Below, piece after piece: positions 1-4,585 of a stretch of 8,681 nucleotides of DNA. This DNA comes from Candidatus Aenigmatarchaeota archaeon (lineage in GTDB: Archaea; Aenigmatarchaeota; Aenigmatarchaeia; QMZP01; JAUXAV01): the NCBI GenBank assembly GCA_030619735.1, contig JAUXAV010000037.1:1-8681 (forward strand), in the 5' to 3' direction. A program made the position numbers and the translations under genes. The notes below the pieces were generated by a model. That model did not search any database and had not been told where the DNA came from. It saw nothing but the letters and a program-made list of their open reading frames with translations. Position 1 is the stretch's first letter. Each line of letters begins with the position of its first letter.

Positions 1-134
1 ACGAACAGGATTTTTACAGAGCCGTCCTTTGCTATGTCAATCTTCTTTATCAGTCCCATGTCCACCACGTCTATTCCGGTGTGGGGGTCCAGGACCTTCT
101 TCAGTGCCTTTTCTATGTCTTTTTTATCCGCCAC
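1..134 (-). CDS. MIP18/DUF59-family Fe-S cluster assembly protein (partial, C-terminus outside window)
   Basis: Only the first 44 or so residues are present; the gene continues past the left edge. The visible part reads as a short charged helix (ADKKDIEKALKKVLDP) followed by GIDVVDMGLIKKIDI and a beta strand. This is the typical opening of the DUF59/MIP18 (SufT/PaaD-like) fold: a helix, then D-P-x-x-G-I-D-V-V-D-x-G-L-I, then strands. Family members help mature or deliver iron-sulfur clusters to cytosolic target proteins. That role is known for the family and only inferred here, because the conserved cysteine region lies outside the window. The start is GTG at 134, chosen because AGGTGA (plus 139-144) lies 4 nt upstream and no ATG is available. 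The start overlaps the upstream gene's TAG stop by one base, so the two are probably co-transcribed and translationally coupled. Confidence 0.8.
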   Translation of the reverse strand, partial: MADKKDIEKALKKVLDPHTGIDVVDMGLIKKIDIAKDGSVKILF

Positions 135-460
135 TATATCACCTGTTTTAGTATAATTGCCCCTTCTGCATTATAAGTATGCGGCATGCATTGGATTACC
201 TTTATTTTTCTCAGACTGGTCCCATGAGTGGATTTGGGTGGTAACCTTTTTCTCCTACCCGCTTCATTAAAACTAATTGCAACACTATTCATACCTTCAA
301 GCTCTGAGAGGGTTTCCGCATCCATTTCCTCATCAAGCATAATCGTAGCCCTTTTCATCACGCCAATCTTTGCTGTATAATCATCGGGCAGGTATCCCCT
401 GTTCCTGAGCATGAAAAACGGCCCGACATCAAATGATTCAACTACATACTTGTATTTCAT
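134..460 (-). CDS. Small uncharacterised protein, 108 aa
   Basis: I do not recognise this family with confidence. The protein begins MKYKYVVESFDVGPFF, is mixed alpha/beta in character, has a basic stretch (GRRKRLPPKS) in the second half and ends in a hydrophobic strand (GAIILKQVI). It has no signal peptide, membrane helix or metal-binding cysteine pair. The middle part (ATIMLDEEMDAETLSELEG) faintly recalls the start of the TsaA/TrmO beta-barrel family, but that family's R-P-N-P-type motif is absent, so no assignment is made. A longer reading would start at GTG 502. ATG 460 is preferred because the minus-strand TATA box at 482-490 is centred about 25 nt upstream, which predicts a leaderless transcript starting at this codon. 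It overlaps the downstream DUF59 gene by one base, so a link to Fe-S biology is possible but only by context. Confidence 0.65.
   Translation of the reverse strand: MKYKYVVESFDVGPFFMLRNRGYLPDDYTAKIGVMKRATIMLDEEMDAETLSELEGMNSVAISFNEAGRRKRLPPKSTHGTSLRKIKVIQCMPHTYNAEGAIILKQVI
139..144 (-). promoter_or_regulatory. Shine-Dalgarno AGGTGA of the DUF59 gene
   Basis: AGGTGA on the minus strand sits 4 nt before the GTG at 134 and inside the last codons of the upstream gene. It decides the GTG start and indicates leadered, coupled translation of the second gene in this pair. Confidence 0.55.
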
Positions 461-481
461 GGCTAAAGATATTCTATTAGG

Positions 482-490
482 TTTATAAAC
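482..490 (-). promoter_or_regulatory. TATA box of the 108-aa unknown gene
   Basis: GTTTATAAAC-type element on the minus strand, centred about 25 nt before ATG 460. This is the spacing expected for an archaeal leaderless transcript. Confidence 0.6.
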
Positions 491-517
491 TTTTGGAATC
501 ACTAATCACCCTTGAAT

Positions 518-528
518 AAATATTAAAA
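518..528 (+). promoter_or_regulatory. TATA box of the SdpI-family gene
   Basis: AAATATTAAAA centred near 523, about 26 nt before ATG 550. No Shine-Dalgarno lies in between, so the transcript is probably leaderless. With the opposing TATA at 482-490 it forms a short divergent promoter region. Confidence 0.5.
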
Positions 529-549
529 CCAGCAAAACAATTATCCGGT

Positions 550-1209
550 ATGAGGAAGAGCACGGCAGCGATTCTGGTTATAATCCTGGCCTCCTTTATT
601 ATAGGGATTTATATCTATCCGGAGATACCGGAGAGCATGCCCTCCCACTGGAATGCGGCAGGGCAGGTGGATTCCTATATGCCCAGGTTCTGGGGGATAT
701 TCCTGATGCCCCTGATATCCGTGGGGCTGGTCCTGCTGTTTGTGGCCATACCCAGGATAGACCCCCTGAAGAAGAACATAGAAAAGTTCATGAGATACTA
801 TGAGGCGCTGGTGGTCCTGATAATAGCCTTCCTGTTCTATATATATCTCCTGACGCTCTTCTGGAGCCTGGGATATACATTCAATATGGTCCAGATGATG
901 GCGCCTGCCCTGGGCTTCCTGTTCTATTTCATGGGGATAGTAATGGATAAGGTGAAGAGGAACTGGTTCATCGGGATAAAGACGCCCTGGACCCTGAGCA
1001 GCGACAGGGTCTGGGACAAGACGCATAAGCTGGGCGCCAAGGTGTTCAGGGCCTCAGGGGTGATATGCCTTTTCGGGATACTCTTCCCCCTCTTTGCCAT
1101 ATGGTTCATACTGGTGCCAGTTCTTGCAGGTGTTGTGTATACGGTTGCGTATTCATATTTTGAGTATCAGAAGCTGGGCAAAAAAATAAAAGATTTTAAA
1201 CCTGACTGA
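550..1209 (+). CDS. SdpI-family (DUF1648) integral membrane protein
   Basis: A 219-residue membrane protein. The N-terminal DUF1648 part has a first membrane segment (about residues 5-24) followed by the family signature MPSHWNAAGQVD (about 30-41). Further membrane segments lie near 48-68, 86-108, 113-132, 168-184 and 185-203. The SdpI signature follows the fourth segment: RNWFIGIKTPWTLSS, then VWDKTHKLG (about 137-162). Bacterial SdpI is an immunity and signalling protein against the SdpC toxin, but most family members in archaea have no demonstrated role and no toxin gene is seen nearby, so only the family is assigned. The ATG fits a leaderless start downstream of the TATA at 518-528. The end of the gene contains the promoter of gltX, which begins 12 nt downstream. 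Confidence 0.88.
   Translation: MRKSTAAILVIILASFIIGIYIYPEIPESMPSHWNAAGQVDSYMPRFWGIFLMPLISVGLVLLFVAIPRIDPLKKNIEKFMRYYEALVVLIIAFLFYIYLLTLFWSLGYTFNMVQMMAPALGFLFYFMGIVMDKVKRNWFIGIKTPWTLSSDRVWDKTHKLGAKVFRASGVICLFGILFPLFAIWFILVPVLAGVVYTVAYSYFEYQKLGKKIKDFKPD
1193..1201 (+). promoter_or_regulatory. TATA box of gltX, inside the end of the SdpI-family gene
   Basis: ATTTTAAAC, centred about 25 nt before ATG 1222 and lying within the last codons of the upstream gene. The spacing predicts a leaderless gltX transcript independent of the upstream gene. Confidence 0.45.
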
Positions 1210-1221
1210 CATATTCTTATA

Positions 1222-2892
1222 ATGGCTGAAAAGGACCTGATTTTGAAGTACGCGCTGCAGAATGCGATTTTCTATTCCGGAAAGGCCAATCCCAGGGCGG
1301 TCCTGGGTAAGGTCCTGGCTTCAGAGCCCGAGCTAAGGAAGGATGTCAGGAAGCTGGAGAAGGATATTAAGGAAATGGTTGAGGATATCAACAGGCTCCC
1401 CCTGGAGGAGCAGAGGCAGAGGCTTGAGGAATTAGCTCCCAAAATGATGGTGAAGGAGGTAAAGGAGCAGAAAAAACTTCCGGATTTGCCAGGGGCGAAG
1501 CCAGGAGGGGTTGTAACCAGGTTCGCCCCATCCCCAACAGGTCCTTTAAGCCTTCCCCATCTGCTCAGGGCAGCGTTCCTGAGCTATCTCTATGCAAGGA
1601 AATACCAGGGAAAGTTCATACTCAGGCTTGAGGACACAGACCCCGGGAAAATCAGGAAGGAGTTCTTTGACTATATCAGGAAGGACCTGAAGGACTGCGG
1701 GATTGAATGGGACCAGATGGTTATGCAGTCTGATTATATGGAGCAGTATTACACCTATGCGGAGAAGCTGATAAGGGAAGGGAAGGCCTACACCTGCTCC
1801 TGCACCCCAAAGGCGTTCCAGAATCTCAAGAGGAAGAAGCAGAACTGCCCGGGCAGGAAGATGGCGGCTACCGAGCATCTCAGGAAATGGCAGGACATGC
1901 TTGCAGGGAAATACGGGGAAGGCACTGCTGTGGTAAGGCTCAGGACAAGCATGAAGGATAAAAACCCTGCCATGAGGGACCCTCCCCTTCTCAGGATTTC
2001 CGAGGCAGAGCATCCCCTGAAGGGAAGGAGATACAGGGTCTGGCCCCTGTATAATTTTGCCTGCGTTATTGACGACCATGTGCTTGGCGTGACCCATGTG
2101 TTCAGGGGCAAGGAGCATGAGAACAATACGCATGTGCAGGAGAAGCTCTACCGGGCACTGGGATGGAAATCCCCGGTTGTGACAAACTTCGGGATGGTCC
2201 GGCTTCCCGGAGAGAAGCTCCATACCAGGGACATAAAGGAGATGGTAAGGGAGAAAAAGGTTTCCGGATGGGACGATATCAGGCTTCCCACCATAAGGGC
2301 ATTACTGAGGAGGGGCTTCAGCCCCAAAGCCTTCAGGGCATGCGCTCTGGGCTGCGGCCTGACAAAAACGGATATCAGGTTCAACTGGGAGGCCCTGGAA
2401 AAGGAGAACCGAAGGGTGCAGGACAAGGATGCCAGCAGGTATATGGCGGTGCTGGAGCCTGTAAAGCTCTCTGTGAAGGGAAGCCACCATGAGCTGAGGA
2501 AAATCCACCAGCCCCTGCACCCGGACTTCCCCAAGAGGGGGAAGAGGGAGGTCCCTGTCAAACTGGATTCCATCTACATATCAGGGGACGATTATAAGAA
2601 GTTCCAGGACAGGGAGATAAGGCTTAAAGGATTGGGGAATGTGAAGCTTGAAGGGGAGAGGGCGGAATACACAGGCAATGTCCTGGTAAGGGAGATGCAG
2701 AAGATACAGTGGGTCTCAGAGCCCCATATAAAGCTGGAGATTGTCAAACCCGATAAGACCCTGGAGGGGATTGCAGAGCCCGCCCTGAAGAAGGCCAGGA
2801 AAGGGGAAGTCATACAGCTGGAGAGGATTGGCTTTGGAAGAGTCGATGACAAGAAGAAGGACACTGTGATTGTCTGGTTTGCGCACAAATAA
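1222..2892 (+). CDS. gltX: Glutamyl-tRNA synthetase, archaeal type, with atypical active-site motifs
   Basis: A 556-residue class I aminoacyl-tRNA synthetase that should charge tRNA-Glu with glutamate (and, in archaea using the indirect route, tRNA-Gln) in the cytosol. It has the archaeal N-terminal helical extension (LILKYALQNAIFYSGKA, residues 6-22). The Rossmann core begins at FAPSPTGP (101-108). It also has LRLEDTDP (134-141), a Cys cluster typical of archaeal GluRS (C192, C194, C209), YRVWPLYNFA (271-280), DDHVLGVTHVFRGKEH (284-299) and GWDDIRLPTIRALLRRG (349-365). The C-terminal half is the beta-barrel anticodon-binding domain of the GlnRS-like subclass, ending in a beta strand (DTVIVWFAHK). 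Length and domain order are normal. Two catalytic signatures deviate: HIGH is SLPH (110-113), and the S-T-S-K motif that serves as KMSKS in archaeal GluRS reads H-T-R-D (334-337). I checked both codon by codon and saw no frameshift. It could be a lineage-specific active enzyme or a divergent paralogue. Confidence 0.93.
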   Translation: MAEKDLILKYALQNAIFYSGKANPRAVLGKVLASEPELRKDVRKLEKDIKEMVEDINRLPLEEQRQRLEELAPKMMVKEVKEQKKLPDLPGAKPGGVVTRFAPSPTGPLSLPHLLRAAFLSYLYARKYQGKFILRLEDTDPGKIRKEFFDYIRKDLKDCGIEWDQMVMQSDYMEQYYTYAEKLIREGKAYTCSCTPKAFQNLKRKKQNCPGRKMAATEHLRKWQDMLAGKYGEGTAVVRLRTSMKDKNPAMRDPPLLRISEAEHPLKGRRYRVWPLYNFACVIDDHVLGVTHVFRGKEHENNTHVQEKLYRALGWKSPVVTNFGMVRLPGEKLHTRDIKEMVREKKVSGWDDIRLPTIRALLRRGFSPKAFRACALGCGLTKTDIRFNWEALEKENRRVQDKDASRYMAVLEPVKLSVKGSHHELRKIHQPLHPDFPKRGKREVPVKLDSIYISGDDYKKFQDREIRLKGLGNVKLEGERAEYTGNVLVREMQKIQWVSEPHIKLEIVKPDKTLEGIAEPALKKARKGEVIQLERIGFGRVDDKKKDTVIVWFAHK

Positions 2893-2894
2893 CC

Positions 2895-2899
2895 TTTTT
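2895..2899 (+). terminator. Possible oligo-T terminator after gltX
   Basis: A run of five T residues starts 3 nt after the gltX stop codon. Archaeal RNA polymerase terminates on such U-tracts, but five T is short, so this is tentative. Confidence 0.3.
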
Positions 2900-2906
2900 A
2901 GCAACC

Positions 2907-2915
2907 TTTATAAAC
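2907..2915 (+). promoter_or_regulatory. TATA box of rpl7ae
   Basis: TTTATAAAC centred at 2911, predicting transcription from about 2936 and a leader of roughly 40 nt before ATG 2978. A second AT-rich element (TATATACTA, about 2929-2937) could instead give a start near 2957. Confidence 0.55.
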
Positions 2916-2963
2916 CCTTCCAGTGTATCTATATACTATCCAATGACTGAAACCGTTAATGAG

Positions 2964-2969
2964 GGAGGT
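2964..2969 (+). promoter_or_regulatory. Shine-Dalgarno of rpl7ae
   Basis: GGAGGT placed 8 nt before ATG 2978. It fixes the start and shows that this mRNA is leadered, unlike most neighbours. Confidence 0.7.
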
Positions 2970-2977
2970 AAGATATT

Positions 2978-3403
2978 ATGCCAGCATTCGTGAAGTTCCA
3001 GGTTCCAAAGGAGCTTGCCGAGAAGGCCTATGAGGCAGTGGAGATTGCAAAGGATACAGGGAAACTGCAGAGGGGCGTGAACGAGACCACAAAGGCAGTG
3101 GAAAGGGGGGTTGCGAAGCTCGTGATAGTGGCAGAGGACGTTTCTCCGGAAGAGATTCTTATGCATCTGCCTGTCCTGTGCGGGGAGAAAAAAATCCCCT
3201 ATATCTCTGTGCCTTCAAAGATGGAGCTCGGAAAGGCCTCAGGAATCGAGGTCCCCACATCTTCTATTGCGATATCCGAGGCGGGCGATGCAAAGAAACT
3301 CGTAGAGGACATCGTAAAGGAGACCGAGGGCCTGAAGGCGGGAAGCGCTCCCAGGGAGAAGCCCGGGAAAAAGAAGGAAGAAAAGGCCGAAGAGAAGAAG
3401 TAA
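2978..3403 (+). CDS. rpl7ae: Ribosomal protein L7Ae (eL8), kink-turn RNA-binding protein
   Basis: A 141-residue protein. In archaea L7Ae binds kink-turns in 23S rRNA, box C/D and H/ACA guide RNAs and RNase P RNA. The family RNA-contact region is present as GVNETTKAVERG (33-44), followed by KLVIVAEDVSPEEILMHLP (47-65), L-C-G-E-K-K-I-P-Y (67-75) and SKMELGKASG (80-89). The usual family length is about 120 residues; here residues 121-141 form an extra Lys/Glu-rich tail that looks disordered. The ATG at 2978 is supported by GGAGGT at 2964-2969, 8 nt upstream. It is one of the few genes here with a real leader, and that leader contains a short overlapping reading frame (2943-2993). rps28e follows with its own promoter. 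Confidence 0.96.
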   Translation: MPAFVKFQVPKELAEKAYEAVEIAKDTGKLQRGVNETTKAVERGVAKLVIVAEDVSPEEILMHLPVLCGEKKIPYISVPSKMELGKASGIEVPTSSIAISEAGDAKKLVEDIVKETEGLKAGSAPREKPGKKKEEKAEEKK

Positions 3404-3414
3404 AACACAACAAG

Positions 3415-3424
3415 GCTTTTATTG
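3415..3424 (+). promoter_or_regulatory. Probable TATA box of rps28e
   Basis: GCTTTTATTG centred near 3420, about 26 nt before ATG 3447. No Shine-Dalgarno lies between, which is consistent with a leaderless start. Confidence 0.4.
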
Positions 3425-3446
3425 TTAATGGGATAAATTGGTTAGT

Positions 3447-3650
3447 ATGGCAACGCCGGCAGAGGTTTTACAGGTGGCAGGAAGGATGGGAGTAAAGGGA
3501 GTGGTAAGAGTAAGGTGCAGGCTTATTGAGGGCAGGGAAGAAGGGAAGGTCCTGACCAGGAATGTTTCAGGCCCTGTCAGGATAGGGGATATAATCCTGC
3601 TCAAGGAAACAGAGATGGAAAGCGTGGGAAGGCTCCATGAGAGGAGGTAG
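3447..3650 (+). CDS. rps28e: Ribosomal protein S28e
   Basis: A 67-residue small-subunit ribosomal protein with the S28e OB-like beta-barrel pattern: ATPAEVLQVAGRMGVKG, VRVRCRLIEGREEGKVLTRN (about 20-39), then the hallmark VSGPVRIGDIILLKETEME (about 40-58) and a short basic tail. Length is normal for the family. A TTG at 3438 would add three residues, but ATG 3447 is preferred because S28e proteins usually begin close to the TPAEV segment and because the TATA at 3415-3424 is spaced for a leaderless ATG. The last codons (GAG AGG AGG) plus the first base of the stop form the Shine-Dalgarno of rpl24e, which starts 1 nt after the stop. The two are therefore almost certainly co-transcribed. Confidence 0.94.
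   Translation: MATPAEVLQVAGRMGVKGVVRVRCRLIEGREEGKVLTRNVSGPVRIGDIILLKETEMESVGRLHERR
3643..3648 (+). promoter_or_regulatory. Shine-Dalgarno of rpl24e, embedded in the rps28e end
   Basis: GGAGGT overlaps the last arginine codons and the first stop-codon base of rps28e and lies 3 nt before ATG 3652. The spacing is short but the match is strong. It selects ATG 3652 over the in-frame ATG 3637. Confidence 0.6.
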
Positions 3651-3651
3651 T

Positions 3652-3834
3652 ATGCCAAAATGCTCTTTTTGCGGAGGGGACGTACCTGATAATGCAGGGA
3701 AGATGTTCATTAAAAATACAGGCCAAATAATGCTGTTCTGCAATTCCAAGTGCGAGAAGAATGCAAGGCTGAAAAGGGCAGGGAAGAAGACCAGATGGAC
3801 CGAGACCTTCAGGAAGGGTAAAGAGAAGGTATAA
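3652..3834 (+). CDS. rpl24e: Ribosomal protein L24e
   Basis: A 60-residue zinc-binding large-subunit ribosomal protein. It shows C-x2-C (CSFC, residues 4-7) and C-x3-C (CNSKC, about 31-35), the treble-clef-like zinc ligands of L24e. Between them is the typical GKMFIKNTGQIMLFC segment. A lysine/arginine-rich C-terminal part (RLKRAGKKTRWTETFRKG) contacts rRNA. An upstream in-frame ATG at 3637 would add five residues and overlap rps28e; ATG 3652 is chosen because the protein then starts MPKCSFC as in the family and because of the Shine-Dalgarno at 3643-3648. In many euryarchaea ndk and infB follow L7Ae-S28e-L24e; here psmB follows instead. Confidence 0.95.
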   Translation: MPKCSFCGGDVPDNAGKMFIKNTGQIMLFCNSKCEKNARLKRAGKKTRWTETFRKGKEKV

Positions 3835-3837
3835 AGC

Positions 3838-3845
3838 TTATAAAC
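3838..3845 (+). promoter_or_regulatory. TATA box of psmB
   Basis: TTATAAAC just after the rpl24e stop, predicting transcription from about 3866 and a short leader of roughly 25 nt before ATG 3891. Confidence 0.5.
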
Positions 3846-3890
3846 ATCCTTTGACAACAATTTAACAGCAAGTTCTAGCGAGTGATACTG

Positions 3891-4526
3891 ATGCTGGAGA
3901 AGGAAATACACGAGAAGGTAAAGACCGGCACCACAACCCTGGGCATTATCTGCAAGGGTGCAGTGGTTCTGGCTGCTGAAAGGAAGGCGACCATGGGCTA
4001 CCTGGTTGCAAGCCAGAAGGCAAAGAAGATACTGCAGATAGACGAGCATATGGCCATGACCATAGCGGGCGTGGTGGGGGATGCCCAGGCCCTGGACAGG
4101 TATATAAAGGCAGAGCTGAAGCTCTACAAGCTGCAGGAGGAAAGGAGAATCAGTGTGAAGGCAGCGGCAACCCTTATCGCGAATATCCTTTATTCAAGAA
4201 GGTTTTACCCCTACATAGTCCAGCTGGTGGTGGCAGGGTATGACAAGGAGCCCAGGCTGTTCACGCTGTCCCCGGATGGCAGTGTAATGGAGGAGAATTT
4301 CTTCTCCACCGGCTCCGGCTCGCCTATTGCACTAGGGGTCCTGGAGGACCAGTTCAAGGAGGGAATGGAGCTGGAGGCTGCAAAGAAGATTGCTGCAAGG
4401 GCAGTAAGGGCGGCAACCAAAAGGGATATCGCTTCAGGGGGTTCGGGAATAGACATAGTCGTACTGGACAGCAGGGGCTTCCATAAGGTCCCTGAAGAGG
4501 AAGTAAAGAAGCTGACAGCCGGCTGA
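3891..4526 (+). CDS. psmB: 20S proteasome beta subunit, proteolytically active type
   Basis: A 211-residue Ntn-hydrolase subunit that forms the catalytic inner rings of the archaeal 20S proteasome. A short propeptide ends KTG, and autocleavage before the next Thr exposes the catalytic Thr1 of TTTLGI. Counting from Thr1, residue 17 is Glu (AAERK) and residue 33 is Lys; both match my recollection of the Thermoplasma beta subunit, so the site looks active. The family motifs MTIAGVVGDAQALDRY, STGSGSP and SGGSGIDIVVLD are all present. GTG 3882 would add three residues. ATG 3891 is preferred because it is an ATG with a weak Shine-Dalgarno-like GAGTGAT just upstream. The aCPSF1 gene follows after about 59 nt with its own promoter, a common archaeal adjacency. 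The alpha subunit is not in this window. Confidence 0.96.
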   Translation: MLEKEIHEKVKTGTTTLGIICKGAVVLAAERKATMGYLVASQKAKKILQIDEHMAMTIAGVVGDAQALDRYIKAELKLYKLQEERRISVKAAATLIANILYSRRFYPYIVQLVVAGYDKEPRLFTLSPDGSVMEENFFSTGSGSPIALGVLEDQFKEGMELEAAKKIAARAVRAATKRDIASGGSGIDIVVLDSRGFHKVPEEEVKKLTAG

Positions 4527-4554
4527 GGAATAATTTTCAACTATTCTGAAACTG

Positions 4555-4566
4555 AATATTAATAAA
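4555..4566 (+). promoter_or_regulatory. TATA box of the aCPSF1 gene
   Basis: AATATTAATAAA centred near 4560-4561. Adding about 25 nt lands on the second ATG (4586) rather than the first (4577), which favours a leaderless start at 4586. Confidence 0.5.
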
Positions 4567-4585
4567 GAACAAAAAGATGAAGAGT

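Noticed and set aside
134..460. Assignment of the 108-aa protein to the TsaA/TrmO tRNA methyltransferase family
   Set aside because: Only a short middle segment looks similar. The diagnostic R-P-N-P region and normal length are absent.
541..1026. Long open frame on the minus strand opposite the SdpI-family gene
   Set aside because: It is antisense to a clear membrane protein gene, rich in His, Gln and Pro with no recognisable domain, and has no promoter or Shine-Dalgarno.
550..1209. SdpI-family gene as part of a toxin-immunity system
   Set aside because: No adjacent toxin, maturation or autorepressor gene is present, and SdpI-like proteins occur widely without toxins.
1546..2223. 225-codon minus-strand frame opposite gltX
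   Set aside because: It lies wholly within gltX, whose protein motifs are unmistakable. The composition (His, Leu, Pro rich) is typical of an antisense shadow.
2938..2977. Possible kink-turn in the rpl7ae leader (CTGA and ATGAGG pieces)
   Set aside because: Individual G-A elements exist, but I could not find convincing flanking stems in the right order, so autoregulation by a kink-turn is not supported.
3942..3944. Glu instead of Asp at position 17 of mature PsmB, suspected active-site loss
   Set aside because: The Thermoplasma beta subunit, as I recall it, also has Glu here, and Thr1 and Lys33 are intact, so this is a normal archaeal variant.
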